Source: Adiantum capillus-veneris
Taxonomy: Eukaryota; Streptophyta; Polypodiopsida; Polypodiales; Pteridaceae
Assembly (NCBI GenBank): GCA_014529385.2
Contig: CM043968.1
Coordinates: forward strand, 6,909,148 to 6,973,147
DNA: 64,000 nucleotides
Direction of reading: 5' to 3'
Under the pieces are notes generated by a model. That model had not been told where the DNA came from. It saw nothing but the letters and a program-made list of their open reading frames with translations, and made no database searches. A program made the translations under genes and the position numbers. The stretch's first letter is position 1, and each line of letters opens with the position of its first letter. Of the stretch, positions 23,102 through 35,137 are shown piece after piece.

Positions 23102-24310
23102 CTACTCATTTTTAGCCCTTTCCTCATCAAGTACATCATGTACATCTGCATCAGTAATAGGCTGATATGTAACATTTTCAGAAACCCCCATAGGTTGTAC
23201 ATTTGCCTCATTGGAATTTACATTTGAACTTCCACCACTAAAAAGAGGCAACAAAGTCTCATAAATGTCTTGTGATCTTACATTATTGTCTCTTGTGCAT
23301 GATAGCAAGGGCTGAACAGAATCTTCCACAAACACAACATCCCATGAGACCAAGATACGCTTTGTTTGTGGATGATACAACCTGTAGCATTTGCTTTCAG
23401 CACTATAACCAACAAAAATACATTTGACAGCCTTATCATCCAATTTCTTGCAATGCGTTTGTGGCACCAAAGCATATGCCAAACAGCCAAAAACACGCAT
23501 TTTCTCAATAAAAGTATATCTATCATGCAATGCTTCATATGGAGTCATAGACTGCAAAGCTTTCGTAGACTCCTGTTTAGTACATAAGCAGCACATATGA
23601 TGGCCTGAAGCCAAAATGAATGCACACATACATCATTTCATTTTTGTAAGTGACCTATTTTTTTCTCTTAGTAACACCATTTTGCTGAGGCGTATAAGGC
23701 ACTGTACATTGGTGTTTTATCCCACAACTAGCCAAAAATGCATTAAACTCATGAGACATATACTCCCTCCCTCGATCAGAATGGAGGGTGCCCATAGTAC
23801 ATTTTGAGACATTTTTATCCATAGACAAAAATTGTTTGAAGCACATAAATACTTCGAATTTCACTTTAAGCGGATATACCTATGCATGCTTGGAGTAATC
23901 ATCAATGAAAGTCACAAAGTAAAGGTAATTGCCCAAGGACAGAGTTTGCATGGGCCCACAAACATCAGTATGCACAAGCTGCAACCTGCATGTGGCCCTA
24001 ACTAAACCATCCTTTGGAAACTTTGAACGCTCCATCTTATCCATAATATAGCCTTCACAAACATGTTTGATAGGTGCTTGCTTCAAGAGGCGGGAAAGAA
24101 GCAACCATATCACATTCTTGCAAACACAGCAAACTCGCAAAAAACGGATGCCCAAAACGTGCATGCCAAACTTTTGCATCTGAAATAGCCTTAGAATCCA
24201 CAATTGCATTTGAAAAATTCTTCCCACACTTGTCATATAAAGTGAGCTTATATAGCCCACGACATAAAATTCCATATGCAACAATTTCATTATCGAAACT
24301 GAGATCATGT
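23102..24310 (-). pseudogene. Copia integrase
   Basis: Three open segments in order. 24,308-23,880 gives HTDVCGPM (first catalytic Asp) and YFVTFIDDYSKHA. 23,864-23,655 gives TLHSDRGREYMSHEF (second Asp) and PQQNGVTKRKK. 23,629-23,102 gives STKALQSMTPYEAL and the C-terminal VFGCLAYALVP...CIFVGYS phrases. In the third catalytic block copia integrases read NGV.ER; here it is NGVTKR, so the catalytic Glu appears to be Lys. Two frame breaks and a TAG/TGA boundary separate the segments. Confidence 0.85.
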
Positions 24311-24640
24311 ACTATACATCTGTCATTCACGAATTTGACTACAAGACCAAGTCTAGCAAGTGCACATATAGACAAAAGATTCTTCTTGATCCCAAGTACA
24401 TACAATGCATCAACAAGTGTGAAAGAATTGCCATTTGCAACAGTAAGCACAATCTTTCCAACTACCTTGACCGGATAAGAGGCATTGTTGGCACAAGTGA
24501 TTGAATTCCCATGAGGGACATCCTTGAGAGAGGTAAACAAGTAAATATGAGAGGTAATGTGCTTTGTAGCACCACTATAAAAGTATTACACTTGAGCATC
24601 AGTCAACCAATTGACAAACATGCATCATGGACATTAGGAT
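24055..24640 (-). pseudogene. Copia protease and pre-integrase region
   Basis: The - strand reads FYSGATKHITSH near 24,575, followed by the open frame 24,540-24,055 with DALYVLGIKKNLLSICALAR and WHARFGHP (start of the pre-integrase zinc region). Copia aspartic proteases carry DSGA; here the codon at 24,577-24,579 is TAT, giving YSGA, so the catalytic Asp is lost. A stop precedes the motif. Confidence 0.75.
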
Positions 24641-25420
24641 CATAAGTGCACTCTACACTAAAAGTCCGTTCTGCAGCATCATCATTAGCATCACAATCTC
24701 CTTTTATGGAAGACTCAACAATAGCTGCATTTGTATTGGAACCAGCATTTTTAGTGGAACTAGCATTTGTAGTGGAGCCAACCTCTTTCTTCTTAGCCTT
24801 TTTTGCCTTCAACTTAGGACATTTCTAGATCAAGTGATCATTAGCTTTATAATAATGGCAAAACATCTTCTTTTTACCCTTATCACAAGAATTCATAGAC
24901 AATTTGTTGCCAGCAAAAGCATTAAAAGCAAGTGATTTACCACTCGCAGAAGAACCATGAGAAGTGGCTACATTGTTGTTACCACATTTTCTTTGAGCAT
25001 CAATAAAAGCATGTTAACCTGCATGCTGTCTAGTCCTTTTTTATTTGGAAAAAGACTCTTGCAACAGCAATGTTTTTTTTAGAAAGAGACTCTTGCAACA
25101 ACAATGTGCATAATGCATCAAACTTGACAACTTTAGGATTTCCTTGGGTCATAAGTCTCCAAGTACTAGCAAAAGTCAAGTAAGAATCTGGAAAAGCATC
25201 AAGAAAAATTTTCACAAGGGAACTCTCAAAAATAAATTCACATATAGAAATAAGTTTCTCATTGAAATCATTGACACCAGCCAGGAAAGTGTCCATGTCA
25301 TCTTCCTTATGCATAATATTCGACTCTAGCTCTTTACGCAGCAATGCAATTTTTGCCTCATTTCAACTTGCATAAAGACCAACCATAATATCCCAAGCCT
25401 GTTTTGAAAATTTCACTGAA
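24610..25420 (-). pseudogene. Copia gag (C-terminal two thirds)
   Basis: The - strand gives the UBN2-type gag core: AWDIMVGLYASWNEAKIALL, RKELESNIMHKEDDMDTFLA, LISICEFIFESSLVKIFLDA. A Lys/Asn/Ala-rich linker and a broken zinc knuckle near 24,860 follow (CHYYKANDHLI*KCP; the second Cys is Tyr, plus a stop). The N-terminus was removed by the deletion that fuses gag to the 5' LTR. Confidence 0.8.
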
Positions 25421-25431
25421 CGAATGTGGGG

Positions 25432-25572
25432 AGTGCAATGGAAAGATAAGATAACTATAGAGTGATGGACGTATATACAATGCACGGGGGGAAAACCTCC
25501 TAGCGAGGGAAAAAATGCCCCGGCGGTCCTAAGTGTGTTCACACACATCACTACCACATGTATATAGTAACA
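25432..25572 (-). mobile_element. Copia 5' LTR, truncated
   Basis: 141 bp matching the right-hand part of the other two LTRs (from TGCAATGGAAAGATAAG to GTAACA). The left part and primer site are missing. Confidence 0.7.
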
Positions 25573-27095
25573 ACAATGGTTTGAATCTCAGAGCTTCCAT
25601 GGCTATGGAGGCTGAATTTCACAAGCCAGAAGGGGTGAGACATTGAGATTTCTATGAGCTCAAAGAGAGAGAGAAGTAGGTTACTTAGTTTAGGACAGTT
25701 GATAGCAGGTCATTGTTTTTCTCATAACTTAAGCTACAAAATTTTAATTCAAAACTTTTTTTAATCAAAACAGAGATCACTTTGAGCTCTATGATTTTGT
25801 AGAAGAACTCATCAGTTGGCTTGGAGTGCATGTACGTCTAAAATAAAAAAACACAAAAGCTATTTTCTCAGGACAGGTTGTGCATTCGAGTTGAGTAAGA
25901 GAGGAGAAAGAGTGTAGAGAGAAAGAGATAGCTTCATCTCAACTTTAGCATTGAAGGCCTAAAATACACACAATCTCCGTGAAGAAGAGAAATAAGAATC
26001 AATAGAAAGAAGAAGAAGAAGAAGAAGAAGAAGAAGAGAATTTTAACGTCGTAGGGAACTATCCCAAGAGATATCAAAGATCTATCCGACGAGAGAGGGA
26101 TTGTGTGCATAGTAGTACCACACACACACACACACACACTCACACACACACACACACACACATTCTGATCCTCAACATCGATAAATCGTTTTCCTAGCTT
26201 GTGGCATCGATGACTTCTTCTCCTCCGGCATCAACATGCAGGGGTGAGTTTCCTCTTCCATAAAGGAATGACACCCGGCATTGACATCGACATCGGTGAT
26301 ATCGACTACAGGTTTTCACATGCTCTCTAGCATTGTAGAAAGCGTGATAGACAGGTAGTTTGTCGACAGTGATAGGTAGGTTACAGATTGCTATTAGTAG
26401 TGTTTCTAAGTATTTTTTGAGGGTGGATTTGGATTTCCATATGTGCGTTTGGCCATGATGTATGTTCTGTATGGTATTGCTTATGCATAGCCATTGACAG
26501 CTTCTCAGAGACAACTCTTAGATACATTTTTACATGCATAGGGACATTCGCATGTTCTCCAGACACAAAAAATTTGTGAGCATCTTTCCCAGTGATATCC
26601 ATTATAATTCTAGTGGGAGTTTTGGATGCATATGATTTATGTGTGACTAGCACTTGAGAGTGCTTGTACTCTATTGCAAGTTACTCCACATAGGGAGCTG
26701 GTTATGTGCTTTTTCTTGCATACACATTGGCGCCTATTTGACCGCGTGTCTTGTGGTTTTGGAGTAATAGTTTCAGATTTTGGATGTACGTTATGTTCCC
26801 GATACTGTCATTGTACGCCGTTGTGGAGGGGATTTTAGCATGTTTTGGTAGTCCCGACTATTTTTGAGACTCAATGTGGAAGAGCCCTATCTAAGATTGT
26901 GGCTAGTTGTGTCTACATAACCTTTTGTGACTAGTTGTGTCTACATAACCTTTTGTGAGGGTCATTGCATGAGGTTTTTTAAAGACAAGCACTTTAGTGC
27001 TTCACGTCTTTCTCGTTCTTTGGATTCCTTGTCTCTTATGGGAGAGAGTCTTCTTTTGGGAGTCTCATCAAGAGGCCTCCTAAGCTCTCTCTCCT
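25573..27095. other. No recognisable gene; microsatellites and a small tandem duplication
   Basis: Contains a GAA run (26,006-26,038), a CA run (26,119-26,162) and a perfect 28-bp tandem duplication beginning CTAGTTGTGTCTACATAACC (26,903-26,930 and 26,931-26,958). Coding-like ORFs here are short and lack any family pattern. Confidence 0.6.
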
Positions 27096-27099
27096 CTCA

Positions 27100-27300
27100 A
27101 AGAGGAAGGGAAATCCCATAAGCACAAAGTTGTTAAGTAACTTTGGCTTGCAAAGCAGGGTTGCCCATAGCTTGTTGCAACCTAGTAACAAGATAATTAA
27201 CAAACATGTGGGCATCATCATTAGCACCTTCATGTGCAAAATCAAAGTTGTCAATATTCATTCTACTGTCATGGTTATAGTCAGCCATGCTAATTAAGAT
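27100..27300 (-). pseudogene. Possible gag fragment
   Basis: The - strand reads NIDNFDFAHEGANDDAHMFV followed by NYLVTRLQQAMGNPALQAK, a pattern like the N-terminal part of a plant gypsy gag. It is only ~65 codons long and without other domains, so tentative. Confidence 0.3.
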
Positions 27301-28340
27301 GTATAAATTACTTTGTGCTTTGGTATCGTCAAAAACCTTAGTCGCTACTCTTCTTTACCTTAGAGAATTAGTTCTCAAGCAGCCACACCCGTGGTTTAGA
27401 TATTGTTGATTGCAAAGACTAGTGGAAAGGGTCTAGCATTACTCGATTGATTATGGTTCCTGTTGAGCTTGCTAGTAGCTCAATAATAGTTAAGCCAAAG
27501 GCAAGCCCCGAGAGACTCCAGTATTAAGACTATAGTTCCCAACGGTGTACCTCGAACAAAATCCTTTTCAACCAAGATAACCTCAAGCACTTTAGTTAGC
27601 AAGCACGACAAGCACCTCAAGCTTGGGTTGGGTTCCCACCTCAAGCACAACACTAGCTTGCCTATGGTCTAAGGACTTTTAACAGTAAACTTTGGAGGTC
27701 TTTAATGAAGCTAACCATAAGGTCTTTAAGCTCTATTAGCTAGCATTTCTCTTTGATAGACCATTTCTCATTCGGACCCTTTAACCTTGGCCTCACGTTG
27801 AGATAGATCCATAAGCACATGTCTATATCCTAACCCTTGTTTCCATGTATTCTCCCACATTGAATGATCAATTTAATATGAGAAAATCATTTGGGTTGGT
27901 TACATATTAGATTTTATGACAAGGCTCCTCACAAGGAGAGATTCAATCACATAGGAGACCTCAACATTCAAGTGATGGAGTACATGAAGATTTTCAACTA
28001 TGTAGGCTATCGACTTGAAGATGAAGATACAAAGACAGAAGACATCAACCAAGGAGACGACCGCAAACATTTGAAGACAAAAGACAAAGATGACTACAAC
28101 ACCAATGGCATCATTGACATTAAGAAAGGTGACATCCCTCTCCACCCATATCATGCAGAGGTGACAGTTCCATCTACACTCACACAAAATTCCTTTTGGC
28201 TTTGTGTAAACCCTAGGACCTCATGAGACCCTACGTGCTGTATCCGATTGGACCATGGTCATTGAATCTATTGAGAATCACCACAATGTATCTAGCAGAG
28301 AATTGTGAGTATTAAATCCAGTGAGAACCAATCATGATGT
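27301..28340. other. No recognisable gene
   Basis: One + strand frame of 111 codons (27,891-28,226) has a charged, Lys/Asp-rich composition but no family pattern. I would not call it a gene. The rest shows nothing. Confidence 0.4.
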
Positions 28341-28344
28341 ATCA

Positions 28345-28770
28345 CAAGAACCTTGTGAGCCTAGCTTATGCCCTTAGTATGGTGATTCTCCCTAAGTACA
28401 CATGCATGATTACATACCCATGGAACTTTCTAGCACTTTTCCACTTGCATATAAAGGCAATAGATAGGTCAAAAGCATCCCCAAAAAGGTGTGCACGATT
28501 TTTCCACTTGATACTCTCATCTTGGATCAATTTGAATGATTTCCCACACATCATTGATGATGTCACACAAGCTACCTTTTTTCTCCTATATATTAAGCTC
28601 ATCTCTATGTTGAATTATGTATGTAACTAACTTCATTATGGAAGAATAAGAGCTTGACCAATTTCCATCACTTTGTGTTTTTAAGAATTTTCTACATCAA
28701 TTAGGATTAGTTTTGTCCAAATATGAATGGGACATTAACCCATCCTCCTTAACTATACTAATCCTAATAG
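28345..28770 (+). mobile_element. LTR-like repeat, inverted relative to 32,474-32,913
   Basis: About 425 bp that match the reverse complement of 32,474-32,913 along their length: AGCCTAGCTTATGCCC at its start and CTCCTTAACTAT near its end. It is in the opposite orientation to the other copy and interrupts - strand retroelement coding sequence, so it is not the normal partner LTR. It may be a solo LTR of the same family. Confidence 0.6.
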
Positions 28771-29330
28771 GTCTCTCTTTGTCACTCTTTTCATTGATGG
28801 CTTCTTCAGCCCAAGCTCTTGTTACCACATTGACAAGAGCAATTTGCTATGAATCTAAACCACTTGAACTTGGTAGAATGTCTATCATGTTCATTGGTGT
28901 CATTTTTGCTCTATCAAGATGATTTAGAAAATCAAGAATATGATGTGCTTTGCCACATTTTGGGAAAAAACAAAATATCCTTATTGTTTCTCCCCTATGT
29001 GGACAATTCTTGTCTCAATGGTCACCTCTACACTCATAGCATGGCCCCATTGGTTGAGGTTGTTGTAGTAGTAGCTGTGGCTATCCTTGCTTGGGTGGAT
29101 ATGTATTAGGTTTGGCATTTGGTTTGGCTACAAATATCAAAGTGTTCTCCCCATCATGTAGTGATTTTTTGTTGGGTGAGATGGCTGGTTATTTGGATCT
29201 ATGTTTTTTCATGGAGAATATTAATCTCTCTTACATGGAATGGTTTCTAGAGCTACACCATAGACCCCAGTCTATTCTTTGTAGTATGGTGAAATTGGCG
29301 CTAAAGCTTAACTCTATGGTGGTTCTATAG
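28771..29330 (-). pseudogene. Retrotransposon gag end with zinc knuckle and following linker
   Basis: The - strand contains a Pro/Gln-rich stretch, then GPCYECRGDH*DKNCP (about 29,045-29,000), a CCHC knuckle in which the usual Trp after His is a TGA. A second Cys motif (FCFFPKCGKAHH) follows, then NVVTRAWAEEAINEKSDKER, typical of the linker before a gypsy protease. The coding is cut at 28,770 by the inverted LTR. Confidence 0.6.
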
Positions 29331-30418
29331 GCTTGATGAATTTAATAGTAACTCAATCATCATCAAGTAGTGGATTTTGATGTCCTAGCATTAGCTGCGG
29401 ATCCTCACTCCTCTCTCATGTACTCTCGGAGGAAATCTTGATGGAATCCTCTCTGAACTCTTCGTAGGTCTCTATCCCCAAATTGTGGTCCTCTTACCCC
29501 CAATACAATGGTGTATTCTCTTGTTTTGATCATTGGGTTGGGATTTAGGCTCCGATGGATAGTAGTCTAGATATCTATGATCCCATTGAATCCATCCCTA
29601 AAATGTGTGTAGGTTTTCTAGATTCATTGAATCCAAATCTTCCTACATTTGAGTCACAAATCCGTGTGGTTTGGTTTCCAAGCTCCTCAGTGGTGGGCTT
29701 ATACTTTGTTGTATGTAATATGTGGAGATTTGAGTTCCCATATAGGTGTACCTCTCTAGCTCAATCAAATCAATAGTCTTATTCTCTCACCCATGCTTGT
29801 CTACTAATAGGATATGAAATCCTTGAGCATATGCAAATATAAACACATAAAGGCTTCTTATGGTCTGCAAGCCTCTGGGATTGGGTTTTAGATACTTATA
29901 AAATTTATGTTGATCCCCATTTGTGAACCTATATAGGCCAATATAAACATAATCCTCATGAGCTCTTATAGTTTCATTGGTATGGAAAACCTTGGTTTAT
30001 GTTCTCTATAGTGGACATGGTGATAATTCTATCCCTTGGAATGGATTCCTAGATTGATACAATTGTCCCAATCTTAGCACCATGAAAATTTTGGAACTAA
30101 TGACAGTACAAAATCCCAATCTTTTACATGATTTTCTGTGATTTTGAATATCTCCTTCCAGATTGTGTAGAGCTCAGTGAAATTTCTTGAGTCTTTAATC
30201 TGAAATCCAATAGTACTTGAAGGTTCTTAAGTTTCATGCTACTTACATGAGATTTGACTGTATTTTGCTAGTTTATTGATTCTAGACTCTAAAAAACTTA
30301 GCTTGGTTGGCACACTTTGATTGATCCAAATTTAGATTGGAAAACACCAACGTGTTTCTTATCACTAGGAAAACCTATGGTATTGGTTTCAAGCCAATTG
30401 GTGGAAAATGATGATTGG
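29331..30418. other. No recognisable gene
   Basis: AT-rich sequence with short ORFs only. It probably belongs to the same - strand element (gag N-terminal side) but is too decayed to assign. Confidence 0.4.
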
Positions 30419-30420
30419 TG

Positions 30421-31051
30421 TTACGAGACTGGGCACCCTCCTATTGTATGTGGTTAACTACAATTGAGATAGCTACAAGCACAATGGTTAATTATGTGCT
30501 GTCTATTTGATTTTTCTAGTTGATGATGATTTGTAGATTGGAATTTTGGGAGTTGAAAAGGGGGCACTGACTAATAATAACCCTCGTGACTATTTTACCT
30601 TTGCACAGTATTTTAGACTTTTTATTCAATAAGCCACTATGACTGCTTGTAAATAGCTCTAGTGATCTCACCCTTATGGGACAAGCAATAAGTGATGTGC
30701 TCCACTCAAGTACTTAGGTGGACTAGATGTAAAAGAAGGGCCTCCAATTTTGGCACCCAAAAACTCAAATAATGAATTAAATACCAAACTCCACAAGAAG
30801 GGGTGTCATGGAATTATGAGACTGGGCACCCTCCTGTTGTATGTGGTTAACTGCAATTGGGATAGCTAGCATAATGGTTAATTATGTGTTGTCTATTTGA
30901 TTTTACTAATAGTGAGTTGATGATGATTTGTAGATTGGAATCCTAGGAGTTGAAAAGGAGGCGCTGACAAATAATTACCCTCTCGGCCATTTTATCTTTG
31001 CATAGTATTTTAGACATTTTATTCAATAAGCCACTATGGCTGCTTGTAAAT
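30421..31051. repeat. Direct repeat, two ~235-bp copies 393 bp apart
   Basis: 30,421-30,654 and 30,814-31,051 align over their whole length (GAGACTGGGCACCCTCCT start, AAGCCACTATGRCTGCTTGT end) with scattered substitutions and a small indel. Both are preceded by TG, so LTRs of a tiny non-autonomous element or a simple duplication are possible. Confidence 0.7.
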
Positions 31052-32354
31052 GCCCGTGATCGGGTAGTGCCTAAACTTCTAGGTGTAGGTACAATAAGCA
31101 TGAATTAATCATCTTCATAAGAAAGATTGATAACATACAGATCAATTGAAATGTGGAGGGTGTAAATGGCTTGGAAGCATATTCAGGTTCTCTTTGATCT
31201 GCAAAATCTCAAAAGATTAAAGCACAATTTTTGACTACTCTCTTTGCTACTTATAGCCAATAAGTTTGAAACTCCTCCAATCAGGTGTTGATTAGAGTTT
31301 GAGAAATGCAAAAAAATATATATAGATAATAAAAACTCATCCAAAACCTTGTATGGACTATAAAGTAAATGGCCTTGAAGTAGTTTAAGGTGATTAAGTA
31401 ATTTAAAGTTACTAATTTCAAATTTAGGAACTTGAAGAGCTTTGAAATCTTCTTTACGAGATTGTAGTAAGCAAGACCAGCACGTGGTATGCTAAATCAA
31501 ATTGCAAAAAATATTGTGAGGGAATTTCCCTCAATAGGGTGAAAGTGATCCCAAGAGGATTTCTCTTCATCGAAGCACACAGGCCAAATGATGTCTATGA
31601 ATAGCGCACGGCCTGCAACAATAGATTGGGTGAAATTGGGCATTGGTGCACGCAATCAAGGAAGCTCAAGCATTAGAGGGTTGCACCTTAAGCTGGGCAA
31701 CACCTTTCGTGTTGATGGCAAGCTATGAAATCGTGTACACAATACGTAGCAAGCTCTATTGGCAACATAAATTGAAGGTGTGTACATAGTACAGTTGATT
31801 GAATTGCGCAAGATTTTGTAAGCAGGTTCTCCTTGTCATGATGAAGATGCCTCTCAAAGGGATTGAGAAAATTTGAAGCACAGTGTGAGTACGAGCTCTC
31901 TACAGCACCATGCCAGTGGGTTCTCTAGATTAGCCAAAATTGGTGCACCCAAGAGGTAATAGGCTGCATTACCGAGATGAGGGGATGCACCCCAAGATAA
32001 GATAAGGCAACTTCTCCATGTGACAATCTTTGAGAGACATGGCACAACATGTAGTGCATGGTAGGTCTCTACAAGTGGGGCATGTCGAGTTGCTTTCCCT
32101 TCAAATGAAGGTAGCCACTAAAATAGGGGCTTGTTGACTTTAGTGTTGATAGCAAGAGATTCTTGACTGAGAATAAGGGAAACCACACACGAAGATCAAA
32201 ATAACCAAATCTAGATACCCCCCAAAAAATGTCCACTTGGTCAATGAAGAGTAGTGGCACCTCGTTTATACAAGGTACATGCCCAAGGCATTAACCAAGT
32301 TGAGCATAGAGTTTATTCCTAAATGAAGTGAGATTATGAGTTATTACTTTGGAC

Positions 32355-32355
<1 letters not shown>
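31052..32355 (-). other. Decayed internal sequence of a - strand LTR element
   Basis: Lies directly inside the primer site and LTR at 32,460-32,913 and so should be the leader or first gene of that element. Several - strand frames of ~60 codons exist but none shows a family pattern. Confidence 0.35.

Positions 32356-32436
<81 letters not shown>
32356..32436. repeat. (AT)n microsatellite
   Basis: About 40 AT units, placed just inside the primer binding site of the LTR element. Confidence 0.95.
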
Positions 32437-32440
<4 letters not shown>

Positions 32441-32459
32441 GACCTAGGGGTATCCATAG

Positions 32460-32471
32460 GCTCTAATACCA
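32460..32471 (-). other. Primer binding site (TGGTATTAGAGC)
   Basis: Differs by one base from the initiator-tRNA-Met site TGGTATCAGAGC common in plant LTR elements. It lies two bases inside the LTR, which marks 32,474-32,913 as a 5' LTR of an element running leftwards. Confidence 0.7.
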
Positions 32472-32473
32472 CT

Positions 32474-32913
32474 TGTTAGGGTTATCATAGTTAAGGAGGA
32501 CGGGTTAACGCCCCATTCATGTTTGTACAACACTAGCCTAATTGATGTAGAAAATGTTTAAGAACACAAAGTGATATGGAAATTGGTCAAGGTCTTATTG
32601 CAAAATGAAGTTACATACATAATTTAGGATACAGATGATCTTAATATATAAGAGAAAAGTGGTAGTTTGTGTGAAATCATCAATGAGGTGTAGGAAATCA
32701 TTCACAAGATGAGAGTCTCAAGTGGAAAAACTCGTGCACACCTTTTTGGGGCTACTTTTGACCTATCTATTGGCTTCATATGCAAGTGGAAAAGTTTCAG
32801 AAAGGTCCATGGGTCTTATATACACATGTGGCCATCATCTTGGGTATGTAATCATGCATGTGATCTTAGGGAGAGTCTCCATACTAGGGGCATAAGCTAG
32901 GCTTACCCCAACA
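32474..32913 (-). mobile_element. 5' LTR (440 bp)
   Basis: Starts TGTTAGGGTTATC and ends CCCCAACA (TG...CA), with the primer site adjoining its left end. The matching inverted copy is at 28,345-28,770. No normal 3' LTR was found to the left. Confidence 0.65.
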
Positions 32914-33798
32914 AGAGCGACCAAGATAAACCCAATAGAAATTGATGTCATATCCATTAGGACCTACCATAAATTATGGGATGCCAAGAGAGAAGTTGAA
33001 AACCAAACGAGATGGAAAATAAGCAGCTTTGGTAGAAGAGTTTTCTCAAGCTCGAGACCAATCAAAAAAACACCAAGAAAATGAATCTTCCTTAGTGGAG
33101 CCAAAGAAAATCCCAACTACTAGTTCAGGAGGATTTGTATTTAGTCGACAAATTCTCGGGACCGTTAGATGCTTTATTGCAAGCATATGAGGCTAAACTA
33201 AATTTTAATCAAACATTAGAGCAGAAATGGTTGACATATCCTTACCCAGAAGTTGAGAGACAATGATGACATTAAATTTGTAAAAAAATGATAGAGACTA
33301 CCCAAGCTTTGAAGGACCTTGTACCAACCATTCCTCACCTTGAGACGTGACAGCAAAGAAGTAAACCACAACCACACAAGGAAAGGGAAGTATAAATATC
33401 ACCACAATTTTTTCACAAACCAGAGATTTGACTTGATGAGTGAGTGGTTCCCAACACCACAAATGACACGAAGTCATATCATATGGCACCTCTCCCAAAG
33501 ATAGAGTATCCATGGGTGTTTGGCCATTTCAGCACAGCGCCCGCCTAGCTGGACACCACATTTTTAATATATTTGTACTCTATTATATTTCCAAGTTCGT
33601 ATAGCTATTTTATGTGTAAATCCTAATTCTAGAGTAGCAATTATATTCTATGAGTTGTAATTCTTTCATAATATTTGTAAAGGTCCATGTGAGCCTCACC
33701 AGTGGCCTTTTACAAGGCCCTAGGTATAAAAGATAATAACTTTAGTATGAAAAGGATCCTTATTCTTTGGAAAAGAGGAGCTCTAGTGTACATACTTT
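32914..33798. other. Coding-like remnants and a promoter-like segment
   Basis: 32,940-33,270 has + strand phrases (EEFSQARDQSKKHQENESSL) that look like decayed retroelement coding. 33,540-33,798 resembles an LTR with the TATA box at 33,725 and is cut at 33,799 by the gypsy element. Confidence 0.4.
33725..33732 (+). promoter_or_regulatory. TATA box (TATAAAAG)
   Basis: CTAGGTATAAAAGATAAT, a consensus plant TATA box ~75 bp left of the gypsy insertion. Probably the promoter of an older LTR that the gypsy element interrupted. Confidence 0.4.
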
Positions 33799-34996
33799 TG
33801 AGAGACGGAGATGCATAACAGACCTGGTAGCCTCTACACCAAGACTATGCACAATGGCCTCATCATGGGAGGTACACAATAGGGGCCCCACCTAGCTTGG
33901 GATGCGGCTAGGACGCATGGTAAGGGGTCGGCACATAACACAGGGAAGATGTGAGATAAGGAGAGAGATGGAGAGGAAGAGATCATTAGAGCTTCATTAG
34001 TATAGGCTCCATAAACACCATAACACAAGGAAGATGTGAGAGAAGGAGAGAGAGGGAGAGGAAGAGATCATTAGAGCTTCATTAATATAGGCTTCATAAA
34101 CACCATACAAACATTCACGAGGGGATTTTCTCATAATCAACATCTCACAAACTTATGTGTGCATGGTAACTCAAATCTCTTGGCCATTAAGAAACCAAAA
34201 CGAATAACCATAGCCAATACTATGCAATAGTAGAACTATGTGTGCGTAGAGGTGCATACACAAGGATGTACATATGAGAGCCTGAGTGCTAGAGCTTGAT
34301 TGTGTGTGTATATTTACAAAAGAGGAGGCCTCATTTTATAGGCCAAGAGAGTGATTAGAGAAGATATTATGATCAAGAGGAGTTATTACAAAGTAACCTC
34401 AGTTAGAGCCATTTCTCCAATGAGATAGCTCCGTGTGCCCTGCTTATTGACCAATTTTCTCATAATCGCCTTCATCATGGCGAGCTTTGTCTCCATGCCT
34501 CCTTCCATAGCTTGAGTCCAAGAGATTCCTTAAAATATTTGAGAGAATCTTGATCAAATAAGAGAAAACCAAGCAATAATGGAAAGAAACCTATAAGAAA
34601 TTCTGTGTGTGGAGTTGGATAACCATGACTTCTTCCCATGTGAACAGATAGGCTCCACCATTTCGGTCATATCTCCCAAATCGTAGCTCCAAAAATTATA
34701 AAACAAATAGGGGCACAAAGATTAGCTCAACGTCTACACCTTTGTTATTCAAAACTTTTTCCAATTAGAATGGGAAAAATAGAGAAAAATACCATAAAAA
34801 TATGTGTCCATCTTTTTCCTTCCAAAAGTCTTCCACGCGGTCCCCTCTTGACTCCATGTGCAAGTCTTGTGTCCACCAGTGAATTTTTTGTTTTCACAGG
34901 GTTTGTTCCTACCTTTCCTTATTTCCGAGATCCAAATGTGTCAAAACCATAGCTATGTACAAACATATACATATATTTTTTTGTGATTTTCATGCA
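33799..34996 (-). mobile_element. Gypsy 3' LTR (complete, 1,198 bp)
   Basis: Starts TGAGAGACGGAGATGC and ends TTTTCATGCA, next to a pyrimidine run that is the purine tract of the - strand. It contains an ~84-bp tandem duplication (about 33,938-34,106; AGATCATTAGAGCTTCATTA in each unit), also present in the other LTR, and a TATA-like TTTTATAGGCC near 34,333. Confidence 0.75.
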
Positions 34997-35017
34997 TCGG
35001 GTCCTTCCTCCTTTTCA
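34997..35017 (-). other. Polypurine tract of the gypsy element
   Basis: On the - strand TGAAAAGGAGGAAGGACC lies immediately before the 3' LTR start TGCATG. Confidence 0.5.
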
Positions 35018-35137
35018 CTATGCCTTGAAGCTTTGCCATCAAGTACATACCAAGAGAGAGGTGGTCCAAAATTTGAAAAGTGGCCCTCATTAATCCTCCT
35101 CTGAAGCTAGAGGCATTTATGTCTCTAGCTCTGTACT

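Larger units (their letters stand above)
21178..25572 (-). mobile_element. Ty1/copia element, degraded, with unequal LTRs
   Basis: Order on the - strand: truncated 5' LTR (25,572-25,432), gag, protease, integrase, RT, RNase H, purine tract, 3' LTR (21,406-21,178). The gene order PR-IN-RT-RH is diagnostic of copia. The 5' LTR lost its 3' portion, the primer site and the gag N-terminus in one deletion, joining LTR directly to mid-gag near 25,430. Its 3' LTR end has mutated from TG to TA. Catalytic motifs are damaged in three enzymes (see separate entries), so it is inactive. Confidence 0.85.

Noticed and set aside
27891-28226. 111-codon + strand protein
   Set aside because: No recognisable family, no upstream promoter-like signal, and a charged low-complexity composition; left as unassigned.
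28345-32913. A single LTR retrotransposon bounded by the two ~430-bp repeats
   Set aside because: The repeats are inverted, not direct, and only one has a primer site.
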